DNA from: Gymnopus androsaceus JB14
Lineage: Eukaryota > Basidiomycota > Agaricomycetes > Agaricales > Omphalotaceae
Assembly: GCA_009733575.1 (NCBI GenBank)
Contig: ML769859.1
Location: 1-40,322, forward strand
DNA length: 40,322 nt
Direction: 5' to 3'
The notes below the pieces were generated by a model. The model did not search any database and was not told where the DNA came from. It saw only the letters and a list, made by a program, of their open reading frames with translations. Of the stretch, positions 1 through 11,132 are shown piece by piece (the stretch's first letter is position 1; each line of letters starts with the position of its first letter). The translations under genes and the position numbers were made by a program.

Positions 1-280
1 CCGGGAGTCAAAAGAATAGACGAATCCGCCGCCAGAGCGAGCATCCCTGCTACTTACACCGTAATGCCACACAGCTATCGCATCTACTGTACCTTTTTGA
101 GCGTATACACACTAGTTCGGTTCCGTAGTGGGGTATCCTATCCATATTATTATCCTACCAGTACTAGCTATTGTATACTCGCTCAACAAAATAATGCTCA
201 TGAATCCGAAAACGACGAGCACACTCGTACGAGTTGCTCACCGTACGCTCCTCCCTCCGCATCTATCATCTACTATCTTC
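1..280. other. left-edge sequence without a recognised gene
   Basis: No convincing coding exon could be assigned here on either strand. It lies downstream of the minus-strand hydrolase pseudogene, so part of it should be that gene's 3' flank. The very edge could hold a piece of another gene cut by the window. Confidence 0.3.
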
Positions 281-1938
281 TCATAATCGCGACTGACCTC
301 CGAGCTTTTGCGCGCGCCACTCCTTCCCGACTTCCGCAATAAAATCGCCGACCTCGATTCCAATATCCGTTGTTGTGCTGTGGTATCATCTGGATGAAAG
401 AGATCAAGATTAAATTCAAAAAATTAGAATTCAATGAAGATCAGACGACTCACTATGTGTACCCGCAGGGAAAAGCATAAATTGACTCCTCTCCTGCGTT
501 TTTGCTTCTTCAATCTTCTCTCCAGATGTTGATAACGGAGATAGGCCAAGCGTCCGTCTCGTATGTGGTCGGGCTTCAAACACTTGGCGAAGGAATTTCA
601 TGTGTTGCGGTGGTACCTATCAAACCAGCGTCACGGTTAGTATGTACCCCCCGGCATGAACGAAAACGATGTACTACCAGGATATCTGATTGACCACTCA
701 ACATCAACACATTCGTTTCCCTCGGTATCCCTTTATACTCCTTCCCCAAGCCATTCCCCACTCTCGCAATCGTACCCCGCCACCCTCAAGCACCTGACTC
801 GCCACGACATCCAGAACCTCATTGGCTTTTCCCAACCGTTCTTTAAACTCTGCTTTCGCTTCCGAGCCTTCTTCTTCCTTCACGAGCCCCGCTAGTCTTT
901 CCTCGACTCGGTTCTGCGAGACCATATCCGGTGCGCCTATAATTTTTCCTGCACTCTCCCATCGTTGGTGGCAGAGGAATTTGAACGGACCGAGAAGTGG
1001 TAGTACGTGTGGTACGAGGAGACGGAGGGATATAAATGTGTTTTCGAGGATGATAGCTGCTATCTGTAGGGAATCAGTGCTGGGAATTGTGGCGTAGACA
1101 TGCTAAGAGGTCGTACTTCTCCTGGGAAATCGACTAGCCAAATCAATAGCCACTGCGCCTCCTATACTCTGACCGTATAAAATCTATCATCAAGCTTGAG
1201 TGTTCATACTCGATAATGAAAAAGAATCCGAGACGCTACAACAGGCGTATCTCTGAGCCTAATATCACCTCTGACGAATTCTAGGGCAGTAACCGCGTCA
1301 ATAGCGAATCCAGACTTCTGATGGTGCTCCCGTAGAGTCTCCGTATCCACGGTATTCGACGCCCAAGACATTGCATCGCATCAACTTGCTGGAACATCAT
1401 ACCCAGAGGAATTCTGTGTCCTGCATTCCCTCCATTTCCGTGAAACATGATTACTGTGGGTCTATGTGATACCAACTGCGGAAATCGTTAGCAGGAATTG
1501 TAATAGCAGGATTACACGCACCTCTTCATCAGACATGTTTGAATATCCGAGTTCCGTTGCTCCTTCAATCGCACTGATAGGTACTGTTGGTAAAGAGCCG
1601 AACTTCGTCGCCTGCAGGAGAGTCCATGTAAATAGGGCATTCCAAAGCTCTACGAACTTTCTACCTTTGGAAGTTCCTTCTTTTGCGGCAACAAATAACA
1701 TCTCAGCGTTTGCCCGTCCTTGGTCTTGAGATCCAACATTTCATGATGTAAACCATAGCTGCAGGCGTTGTGGGTACTCCATCGTCCTCTCCAATCTTCA
1801 TATACGCTGAAGGGTATATTAAATAGTTTGGCCATAATAGAGCAGTCCAGCGCCGAGAGTTCCAAAACCGACTGCTGTCGCGAGAGCGCCTTTGGCTACA
1901 GTTTCTACAGTCGAAATTGAAGGAAAGAAAGAGGACAT
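281..1938 (-). pseudogene. BEM46/ABHD13-like alpha/beta hydrolase, broken
   Basis: This reads as a BEM46-family membrane-anchored serine alpha/beta hydrolase. The start ATG is at 1936-1938 and is followed by MSSFFPSIST and a hydrophobic anchor. Next come DLKTKDGQTLRCYLL, MSDEE, then RPTVIMFHGNGGNAGHRIPL (the HGNGGN oxyanion region), GVEYRGYGDSTGAPSE, and LYGQSIGGAVAIDLASRFP with the nucleophile elbow GQSIGG. Further down are ILENTFISLRLLVPHVLPLL, VLMLSGQSDILV and a C-terminal GDFIAEVGKEW block ending with a stop at 281-283. Several short introns are visible, for example one ending just before the ILYGQS block. The blocks sit in different frames at four or more places: after YYGQ near 1835, before MRCNV near 1375, after APSEV near 1316, and at GYW near 330. 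I therefore call it a pseudogene. Function in fungi is polarity-related or unknown. Shared indel errors in the assembly are the alternative. Confidence 0.8.
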
Positions 1939-2115
1939 GGCGTAGATGACGATAAAATTACAGCTATGGCTGTTGTAAATGAAATACAAAATTAGACTTT
2001 GAAAGCGTCATAGTAGGCGGAATGTCACGTGGCACGGAATCCTCGGAAATGGATAGGGCCGAGCCGCCCGCTGATATTCTTGACTAACGACGTCGAGTCG
2101 TAGAATAGAGCCACG
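1939..2115. promoter_or_regulatory. divergent promoter between hydrolase and uridine phosphorylase genes
   Basis: Only about 177 bases separate the two start codons, which point away from each other, so both promoters must lie here. The same interval is kept in the right-hand duplicate (about 33141-33294). I see no clear TATA box or named operator. Confidence 0.45.
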
Positions 2116-3805
2116 ATGAAAGATCAACTCACAGATGCAAGTGCGTATCTTTTCCTATGTCCATTAACTACTAAATATCTAATGAATCCTCGCTTCAGAC
2201 TTTCCCCGTACAGCGGATAATCGTGTATACCATCTTGGACTGAAGCCCGGAGAGATTGCCAATCGAATAGCAAGTGCATTATCTGATGTTTGAATCTCTT
2301 AACACGCTTTGCAGGTCACGGTCGGTTCGCCATCGAGGGCTCTCACTATCGCAACACATCTAGATGAAACACCAAAGAAATTTAGACTTGAAAGTGAGAG
2401 AGGATTCCAGACTATTACCGGGAGATACAAAGGTATTCGGATTGTCCTCTAGACTGGATGCGATGCAAGGAGCTAACGCGTCCCTCTACTACAGGTATCC
2501 CAATCTCTATCGTTTCAATTGGCATGGGTGCCCCCAACATGGACTTTTTCGTACGAGAGACCAGGGAAAGCATTACAGGAGATATGGCCATTGTCCGGTC
2601 AGTTTATCACTGATTTCGGCTTCTATGGTCTCCAATTACCAACCCTCGCATCCTACAGTTTAGGTTCATGTGGATCCCTCAATCACTCCTCTGCTCCTGT
2701 CGGTACCGTCGTTGTACCAAAGGCATGCGTTACTATCGCTAGGAATGTTAATTTTGACTTTGGGAATCCCGACGAAGATCAAGAGAAGGACACGAAAGCC
2801 TATTTCATTAGCAAACCGGTGAGTTCTGAATCTGATTAAACTTTTGGCTATTTCTCTTCGACGATATCCCTAATCAATTCGTAATTCTTACATGCAGGTG
2901 GAAGATAACGCTGAACTCCATCAATTGGTACGCCGATGTATACCCTAGTCCAGAAGAACAACTGATACAATTAAGAACAGGTCGTCAAATCTCTTGAAAA
3001 TGCTCGTCCATCTGGAGATCAAACATCGATTCTAGGCGATCTAGTGAATGCCAGTGCAGATAGGTAAGGTCCTTGCTTCAGGCTGTTCCAAAGTATCAAA
3101 AGGCTCATAAATGTCACAGTTTTTACTCATCTCAAGGACGTCTAACGTCTTTCCCAGATCATAATATCAATCTCGTAGAGGAACTCTTGGAGCAAGTAGA
3201 CAGCTTGGGTACACTCGAAGTATGCATTTTTCCCTCATTAAAATAACAAAGTCAACGCTTTTTTACTCGCCTTTCTACCTATTGCAGATGGAAACACACC
3301 ATCTTTACCACTTGGCCAAATGCTGGAACCGTCGACCGAAGAAATCTTCTTCTGTTGCCGATCCAAGCCATACTGCACCACCTTTGACAACAGGTCCTGT
3401 TCAGCCCGTCACTTTAGGCTCCGGAGCAAGCTCTGGTCTCGCTGCAGTTGCTATAACTGACTCAAAGCTCCACGTCTCCGCTGCCCAAATGGTCTTTGCA
3501 GCACGTACTTCAGCGAATCGAGACTTTATTACTCCAGAGAGGGTCAAGGCGATTGAGGAATGGGGCGGTAAGGTGAGTACATCCAACGCACCAACTTCAA
3601 CTCGCTTTAACTTTAGCTTTTACATTATCACCTTGATTGACAAACTGACTTTCTTTGCAGGGCGTACTTGAGGCGTTGATAGCGTATGATATTCCAGCTG
3701 AAGTAAGTTCAAAATGCTCGAACTGTGCTGTTACAGAAATGCTCATTCTTTCCGTACATGTAGCGTCTGCATCCGGAGGAAGGAAGCGTTTGGGCTTTGA
3801 CTTGA
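2116..3805 (+). CDS. uridine phosphorylase (PNP_UDP family), 11 exons
   Basis: The likely role is phosphorolysis of uridine to uracil and ribose-1-phosphate in pyrimidine salvage. Manual splicing gives exons 2116-2140, 2199-2269, 2315-2432, 2495-2597, 2659-2818, 2898-2927, 2981-3063, 3120-3219, 3288-3572, 3661-3702 and 3764-3805. They join in frame to about 352 residues without a stop. Family blocks seen are NRVYHLGLKPGEIANRI, VTVGSPSRALTIATHLDE, SIVSIGMGAPNMDFFVRE, the phosphate-site-like VRLGSCGSL, VGTVVVPKACVTIARN, and LEMETHHLYHLA, which holds the Glu-Met-Glu substrate-binding signature of nucleoside phosphorylases. Intron 2 appears to start with GC rather than GT (2270). The gene is convergent with the NB-ARC-TPR gene downstream and divergent from the hydrolase. 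A second, dead copy lies at 33295-34985. Specificity for uridine over other nucleosides is inferred. Confidence 0.88.
2270..2314 (+). other. GC-AG intron in uridine phosphorylase
   Basis: The exon ends after codons for Asn-Arg-Ile and the intron opens with GCAAGT and closes with TTTGCAG. This is the only join that gives the family-like IVTVGSP sequence. The same GCAAGT donor is kept in the duplicate copy, so it predates the duplication. Confidence 0.65.
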
Positions 3806-4261
3806 CGTAGGTGATTGAACCTGGATTCTGCTGTATGTTGCGTCGGGCAAGGACTGCAAAATGAAATTTCCTGTGATTACTAGATCGGTTTGTAAATAGA
3901 GAATTTTAGCAAAGTCGGAGTCTCTGAAGCTTTGGGTTCAGACCAATCACATTGAATGGCTGAAGAGTTCGCTTTTCATCATCTTGTCACCTTCATATAG
4001 ATGCAAGTAGATTTTCGTTTTTAGAAGAGTGAGGAGTTTAGAGGCGGGTAGAAGTAGATAGAACTGGCAATTTTCGTGCACTAGAATCAGGATCATCGAC
4101 CTCGAGTCGCTCCTAGTAGCTTCTACTAGTAGTTCTCTCTTTAATTGTTCAAGTTTAAATTCTGCTCCACGTTATCCGAGGAGCATGGGAGGTCCAATGT
4201 GCAATTTGGCTCTTCTCGTTATCAGAGGCTGTAGAGAGAGACAAGATGTTCATCATTATCG
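3806..4261. other. uridine phosphorylase 3' flank, no gene seen
   Basis: No coding exon was recognised. The part to about 4150 aligns with the flank of the duplicate copy (34986 to about 35420, sharing for example AACTGGCAATTTTC and AGGATCATCG). After that point the copies diverge because copy 2 lacks the next gene. Confidence 0.5.
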
Positions 4262-5247
4262 ATGAGGTCTGGCATCGCCCTCCTGAGCCTTGTAGCGCAC
4301 TTTATCTGTGTCATCTCCGCCCAAAATGCCTCGACTCCATTTCCATCCCGCCAACCATCTCCAACACCACCAGCGTTGCGCATTCATCTCCGACTCATCT
4401 TTCGATGGACCAAAAGTAAGCAATATCAGCTCTTCATTGTACGATTTGTGGTACTTTGACGCAGTTTCTCTTGATTCTAACTATTTCATTGTCGCCGTCT
4501 TCTACGCCGCTTCCAACACTAGTTTCATAGGTGCAAGGAGCACGAGGGATATCCTAGAAGTGCAGAGTCGGGTGCAAACTCCGGAAGACGACGTGTTTTT
4601 TGCCATTGAGTCACCATTCGCGACTAGAGCGAAATTGACTTTGGATGGGAATGATATTGAAGGTGAGTGGGAGGGGACAGGGAGTGAATTTTTTGGATTA
4701 GATCTATTAGGGTATTCCGTTACCTTTGATACTGATGCTGAAGAGGAACTGGGAGTATAGGGGTTTATATCCGTGATATTGGTTCGTGCCTTGATCAGTT
4801 TTCTGTCTTTTCCCCGATTCTAACTGTTTGTATAGATTGTACCACCGCTTTATCCTTGCTCTCCGGCAAAGGAAGGTGTAAACATGGAGCTCTTTCCTCA
4901 CGTAGGCTGGGCCAACGCCGTTCCGGATGCTCAAACCATTATAGAGCTCGACATTCAAGTCAACAGAACTAGTGTGAGCTTGACCGGGTCTGGCTATCAT
5001 TGCGAATTAAGATATTTCTCTAAATCATCGTTGGGACTGACCTACTCATCTTCTCGTTGATCAGAATTGGGAGATTTCGCTTTCGATCACGCCGTCTCGA
5101 GCTGTTACTGGGGTGGGCAGTGATCCCGAGGGCTTTAACATTACAATTGACTTGGGAGACAGAGAGGTGTTTCAAGCTACTGCCATGGGGGAGCACGTAC
5201 TGCTGGATGAAGAGGAGGTGTATCTGCGTTGGTGCATACCAGAATGA
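4262..5247 (+). pseudogene. secreted CrtC/AttH lipocalin-like (Diels-Alderase-like) protein, broken
   Basis: The ATG at 4262 opens a signal peptide (MRSGIALLSLVAHFICVISA) followed by an Asn/Ser/Pro-rich segment. After a one-base frameshift near 4385 the frame continues with SDSSFDGPK, LYDLWYFDAVSLDSN, AVFYAASNTSF, EGEWEGTGSEF and SVTFDTDAEEELGV. Beyond an intron (about 4762-4830) comes VPPLYPCSPAKEGVN, then FPHVGWANAVPDA and SLTGSGYH. These match fungal secreted proteins annotated as hydroxyneurosporene synthase/CrtC-like or AsqO-type Diels-Alderases. After GYH the expected D-K-N-W-G block and the following conserved domain are mostly missing. Only a tail (GFNITIDLGDRE, EEVYLRWC) remains before the stop at 5245-5247. 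The catalytic role is unknown; the family name is from memory. Confidence 0.6.
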
Positions 5248-5963
5248 GCTCTATACTGGGAGTTCATTATTTGAACAATTTACATTCTAGGTTTTGCTTT
5301 GATTGGAAGTGTACTTTGACTCCGAGAAATACACCCTTTCATCCATTCAAGTTCATCGGTAAAAGTTGAAAGGCTTTGGTGCTTTTGCACATCAAGGCAT
5401 AATCTGTATCAGAATCGAGGAGTGGAATGGTTCTCCAAGCTACACAAACATGAGCAAGAAATGTACAACGGGGATGCCTTGAATTACCATGCTTGAGGCA
5501 TACAAGTTGAAAGATTGAAGAAAGGACTTCAGTGGAATTCGATGCACAGGGGAGAGGATGTTTTGGAACGAAGCAATCAGCTGAAAGCTAAAACTACATA
5601 TCTCTCTGGGGTGAAAGCTGTAAAATATGGCTGGGTGGGGTGTTGGGGGTGTAAGGAAGAAATTAATGCAGTAGTAGGGGTGCTGCGACCTGCCCCGGAT
5701 GCAATGGTGACCCGGAGGTGTTTAGTGGGCTTACTAGTAGTATACCTGAGCAACACTAACCTCTGTTTGTGAGTCTGACAGCATTAGTTGAATGTCAAAT
5801 CACATTGTGGTGTTGTATTGGTTCAGACCTGAGATGAAAGGCAAAACAATTCGAGTATACAATATTTGATGTATAGAAAAGGATTGTAACAAACTACACA
5901 AATGCTGATTTCAATTGGGGTCATAACAGATGAACAGATTATTTACATTTTCAGACTCATCAT
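5248..5963. other. intergenic, convergent 3' ends
   Basis: No gene was recognised. From about 5785 the sequence resembles 35,430-35,611 in the duplicate (shared GTATACAATATTTGAT and ATAACAGA), so it is the 3' flank of the NB-ARC-TPR gene. The part before that is present only in copy 1. Confidence 0.45.
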
Positions 5964-8748
5964 TCAATATCCAGGGTCAAGGATAACTTTCTTGCGTAGT
6001 ATAAGCAACTCCTCCTCCAAATTCTCAGCACTCTCTAACTTTCCACATACCCGATAAGTGGTTGCCAGATTGTACATGGAGGTTAATGTATCAGGGTGGT
6101 ACTCCCCAATCACTTCCCTCCGCAGTAAAAGCACCTCCTCCTCCAACTTCTCAGCACTCTCTAACTTTCCACGTGCCTGGTATGTCAATGCCAGATTGGC
6201 CATGGAATCTTAATGTACTAGGGTGGTGTTCCCCAATCACTTCCTTCTGCAGTATAAGCACCTCCTCCTCCAACTTCTCAGCACTCTCCAACTTTCCACA
6301 TAGCCGATATGTAGATGCTAGATTGGCCATAGAAGTTAATGTATGAGGGTGGCGCACCCCAACCGCTTCCTTCTGCAGTACAAGCACCTCCTCCTGCAAC
6401 TTCTCAGCACTCTCCAACTTTCCACATGCCTGATATGTCAATGCCAGATTAGCCATGGAAATTAATGTTTGAGGGTGGTGCTCCCCAATTACTTCCTTCC
6501 GCAGTATGAGCACCTCCTCCTCCAACTTCTCAGCACTCTCCAACTTTCCACATTTCCGATATGTGGATGCCAGATTGGCCATGGAAGTTAATGTATCCAG
6601 GGTGGTGTTCCCCAATCACTTTCTTCTGCAGTACAAGCACCTCTTGTTCCAACTTCTCAGCACTCTCCAACTTTCCACGTGCCCAATATGTAGATGCCAG
6701 ATTGGCCATGGAAGTTAAAGTACTAGGGTGGTGCTCCCCAATCACTTTCTTCTGCAGTATAAGCACCTCCTCCCCCAACTTCTCAGAACTCTCCAACTTT
6801 CCACATGCCCGATATGTAGATACCAGATTGGCCATGGAAGTTAAAGTACTGGGGTGGTGCTCCCCAATCACTTTATTCTGTAGTATAAGCACCTCCTCCC
6901 CCAACTTCTCAGCACTCTCCAACTTTCCACATGCCCGATATGTGGATGCCAGATTGGCCATGGAAGTTAATGTACTAGGGTGGTGCACCCCAATCACTTT
7001 CTTCTGCAGTACAAGCACCTCCTCCTGCAACTTCTCAGCACTCTTCAACTTTCCATGCGCCTGATATGTCAATGCCAGATTGGCCATGGAGATTAATGTA
7101 TGAGGGTGGTGCTCCCCAATTACTTCCTTCCGCAGTATGAGCACCTCCTCCTCCAACTTCTCAGCACTCTCCAACTTTCCACATTCCCGATATGTCAATG
7201 CCAGATTGGCCATGGAATTTAATGTACTAGGGTGGTGCTCCCCAATCACTTCCTTCCGCAGTATAAGCACCTCCTCCTCCAACTTCTCAGCACTCTCCAA
7301 CTTCCCACATGCCCAATATGTAGATGCCAGATTGCCCATAGAAGTTAATGTATCAGGGTGGTGTACCCCAATCACTTTCTTCTGCAGTATAAGCACATCC
7401 TCCTGCAACTTCTCAGCACACCCCAACTTTCCATGTGCATGATATGTCAATGCCAGATTGGCCATGGAAGTTAATGTATCAGGGTGGAGCTTCCCAATCA
7501 CTTTCTTCCGCAGTTTAAGCACCTCCTCTTCCAACTTCTCAGCACTGTCTAACTTTCCATGTGCCTGATATGTAGATGCTAGATTGGCCATGGAAGTCAA
7601 TGTACTAGGGTGATGCCCCCCAATCACTTTCTTCTGCAGTTTAAGCACCTCCTCTTTCAGCTTCTCAGCACTGTCTAACTTTCCACGTGCATAATATGTA
7701 GATGCTAGATTGGCCATGGAAGTTAAAGTACTAGGGTGGTGCTCCCCAATCACATTCTTCTGCAGTATAAGCACCTCCTCCCCCAACTTCTCAGCACTCT
7801 CCAACTTTCCACATGCCTGATATGTGGATGCCAGATTAGCCATGGAAATTAATGTTTGAGGGTGGTGCTCCCCAATTACTTCCTTCCGCAGTATGAGCAC
7901 CTCCTCCTCCAACTTCTCAGCACTCTCCAACTTTCCACATTTCCAATATGTGGATGCCAGATTGGCCATGGAAGTTAATGTACCAGGGTGGTGTTCCCCA
8001 ATCACTTTCTTCTGCAGTACAAGCACCTCTTGTTCCAACTTCTCAGCACTCTCCAACTTTCCACATGCCAAATAAGTAGATGCCAGATTGGCCATGGAAG
8101 TTAAAGTACTAGGGTGGTGCTCCCCAATCACTTTCTTCTGCAGTATAAGTACCTCCTCCCCCAATTTCTCAGCACTCTCTAATTTTCCACATGCCAAATA
8201 AGTAGATGCCAGATTGTGCATGGAAGTTAATGTACTAGGGTGGTGCTCCCCAATCACCTCCTTCTGCTGTTTAAGCACCTCCTCTTCCAACTTTTCAGCA
8301 CTCTCTAACTTTCCCTGTGCATGATATGTAGATGCCAGGTTGTGCATGGAAGCTAATGTTTCAGGGTGGTTATCACCAATCACTTCCTTCTGCAGTTTGA
8401 GCACCACTTCCTGCAACTTCTCAGCACTCTCCAGCTTTCCATATGCCTGATATGTATATGCCAGATTGGCCATGGTAGTTAATGTACTAGGGTGGTGCTC
8501 CCCAATCACTTCCTTCTGTAGTATAAGTACCTCCTCCTGCAACTTCTCAGCACTCTCCAACTTTCCACGTGCATGATAGGTCAATGCCAGATCTGGCCAT
8601 AGAAGATAATGTATGAAGGTGGTGCTCCCCAATCACTTCCTTCCGCAGTATAAGCACCTCCTCCTGCAACTTCTCAGCACTCTCTAACTTTCCACATGCC
8701 CGATATGTAAATGCCAGATTGGCCATGAAAGTTAATGTATCAGGGTGA
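5964..8748 (-). repeat. TPR-coding tandem array, 22 x 126 bases
   Basis: I count 22 units of 42 codons, with a consensus starting HPxTLxSMANLAxTYxAxGK and continuing LESAEKLxEEVLxLxKxVIG. Unit length is a multiple of three, so spurious antisense frames stay open for long stretches. Three indels inside the array (near 8592, 6604 and 6208) shift the frame. Variation is concentrated at repeat positions 3, 6, 9, 13, 16, 18, 28, 33, 35 and 37. Confidence 0.93.
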
Positions 8749-10704
8749 TGCTCCCCATTCACTTCTTTCTGCAGCATAAGCACCTCCTCCACAAGCTGTT
8801 CAGTTTGTGTCCAAAATCCAGAATATCTAAAAATATGTGCCAAGCAAATACGCACATAGACAGTGGGCATATTCTTCAGTTGGATGTGAAGAGCATGTGG
8901 TAACAACTGCTGCCGATGCTGATAGTCCACCTTTCCGGCCCCCAGTGGAGTAGCACGTGCTAGCAGTAATAATGCTGCACACCTTGTATTTTCTTCATCT
9001 TTGATAGTTCCTGGGCACATGTATGTATAACTGAGTGAAATCTCAACATATTTTTGATGTTGTCATATAATGCAAGTGACAATTGACACAATTCATCAAC
9101 ACTGTCTTCCAATGAGCCTTCCTCAGCAAACAGAGCCAGGAACTTCTTTGTCAGCTCTCTGCCCTCAATTGGTTCATTTAAATCAACAGCTCCAGTATCA
9201 CTGCCATTAAAGGCTACTGCATGAGTGAAAAGGTCCATAGGAATAGCAGTTGGATGTAGATTTGCACAGATTTGCAGAAGAAACTGAGTTGAAGGTCTTG
9301 AGTTTCTCAAAACTAAGTTGAAAAGCACTGAACACAGTTCTCTGGTAGCTGTCCAGTGATCTCAGTCTGTAATTAAGGATCTCGAGTCCTTTTCTTTTTG
9401 AACCGTGTTAAGTAAATGCCAAGAGTACAGGTTGAGTTGGCATGAATATATGCTCCAGCTGTTGATACAGCAAGTGCTTGATATTCCAAGCTATCAACAA
9501 TTTTGGAGGCTAGATTTTTATTGATCTCAGAGCTCTCCTCATGTGCATGCTTAAGCAACAGCTCAATAGCTTCCTCCTTGTTGAGATCACTAAAGTCAAT
9601 ATGACAGCCAGGAGACTCCATTTGTGATGTTGCCGCAAGGCGACTTGTGATAATAATGTTCCCATGAGTGCAACTGGGAATATAGTCCTTGAGGTAAAGC
9701 TGTTCATCATCAGCATTGTCAAAAATACACATCCAATCCTGACAAGTCCTTGCCAGGAAGTCTCGTACATCTTTGACTTGTTCACCAACACCTGCAGCCT
9801 TACCAAGTGTTTTGAAATCAGATGTGAGCATGGCCTCAGAAGTGGCATCAAAGAACCAAATGTTTGAAAATCTGCTCAGATTATTTGAGATCACATCTGG
9901 AAAAGCATTCAAGATTGTCTAACCTTGATGAGTTATCCTTAACAAACTTAAGAATCGTTTGTGTTTTTCCTGTTCCCCCGCTAGCCACCAAGGTTACAAT
10001 GCACTGTGCCGGGTCAACTTTTGGCGCAAAAAATATCCTGTAGAGCTTGCTCAGTGTTTCCTTCCGTCCAACAAAGTATTGGCTTGGGGATGGGCACTTG
10101 AGAACATCTGAAATTGATAAAACATTATCTATAACCATGTCAGCATTCAAGATGTGTAATTGGATCCCATTTAAGTACCATGATTTGTGTATTGATGAGG
10201 CCTGTGAGACTTGGATGCTCACATTATTTGCAGCAATAAATGTGGACCTGTTGATTTCAAAATTGGATGCTTGAGCAAAAAGTTGGTTTCTAAGTGATGA
10301 AATAGTCATTTATTGGCTGACTTTCTTTCCAGATATTAACATTCAGTGAACGTACGGGGATGCCATCTCCACATCAGACCGTTGGGCATGAAAAGCATCA
10401 GAAGAAGATCCAGCGCCCTCATGACCCTGAAGCTGAGGAACTATCTGAGGTGAATTGCCATCATTATCTTTCTAAGTTTTTTATTGGAAGAAATTGTTCA
10501 AGGTTGTAAATCTGGAGAAGGTCCAATGCAGAGACAGAACACACCATGCGTTGCTTGAACTTGTGAAGCCCCCACGACCGATTCCGATTCTAGATTAGTG
10601 TCTTGATCGCGCTTAGCCGACCTCTTAGAGGAATTGGATCTACTTCGATTGAAGGGTTCAGCCGATGCTCCCGAAACACGATTTTTTCTTTGAGGCTCTG
10701 TCAT
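5964..10704 (-). pseudogene. NB-ARC-TPR (NLR-like STAND) protein, copy 1, frameshifted
   Basis: The first exon (ATG at 10704) encodes a Ser/Arg/Lys-rich segment, MTEPQRKNRVSGASAEPFNR and on. A second exon lies near 10,450-10,370, and a third carries ASNFEINRSTFIAANN. Then QYFVGRKETL, a P-loop VASGGTGKT (about 9,985), a 50-base intron, FSNIWFFDATSEAM, a Walker B-like WMCIFDNADD and GNIIITSR make an NB-ARC core. A winged-helix region follows, then 22 kinesin-light-chain-type TPRs of 42 residues. Family role: signal-dependent oligomerising ATPase of fungal self/non-self recognition or programmed cell death. No known effector domain is visible at the N-terminus. Relative to copy 2 it has one-base insertions near 9382 and 9299 and a net one-base loss near 9008. 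Further indels sit near 8592, 6604 and 6208. The NB-ARC part itself is open. Confidence 0.85.
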
Positions 10705-11132
10705 GGGTGATGAGGGAACGAAAGCAAGATAGCGGGATCAATTGATTGGCGGTATGCTTACCCCATACCGCAGACCGGTCCGGATTGAATGATGTACGAC
10801 TTCTTTAATTTGCGTTGACCATCTGACCCTCCGGTGTATAGTCTCGTCCCCAGCCGTAGTAGTCGCCGGACCGAACGGCCCGTAAAATTTTGACTACAAC
10901 TGGTCATACGCGCAATTGCGGGTCTTGACAGTCCAATGCTGTAACAGCGCTTGTTGGCGGTCCGCGCCCATTCCGTGCCCACGGAAACTAAGACGAAGGA
11001 TTTCTTTAGAGTCTGTTCGGCAACAAGAAGCCAGCTTCTGGCAAGTATTAATTACCTAATATAGAAATTTGTTTTTTCCTCTTGCACTTGTACGATGTTG
11101 TTGCTCTTTGCTTCTTTTTTGCGTGCTCGCTC
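10705..11132. promoter_or_regulatory. upstream region of NB-ARC-TPR copy 1
   Basis: The first 130 bases or so align with the region upstream of copy 2 (for example GAGGGAACGAAAGCAAG, GCGGTATGCTTACC, CGGTCCGGATTGAA). Similarity stops near 10,832, which marks the end of the duplicated segment. The rest has no recognised gene. Confidence 0.45.

Larger units (their letters stand above)
1905..10832. repeat. segmental duplication, copy 1
   Basis: This interval matches 33107-40197 in the same orientation. The match runs from the first codons of the hydrolase gene through the divergent promoter, the uridine phosphorylase gene, its 3' flank, the NB-ARC-TPR gene and about 130 bases of that gene's upstream region. 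The 285-base exon 9 of uridine phosphorylase differs at 13 positions between copies by my count (about 4.6%). Copy 1 contains about 1.6 kb (roughly 4150-5785) that copy 2 lacks. The end points are manual estimates. Confidence 0.85.

Noticed and set aside
6561..7064. Long plus-strand frames with repeated NFSALSNFPHA-type sequence (also 7137-7442, 35706-35981, 37344-37958)
   Set aside because: They are antisense readings of the TPR arrays. The 126-base unit is a multiple of three, so one antisense frame without stops repeats itself; no independent evidence supports a gene.
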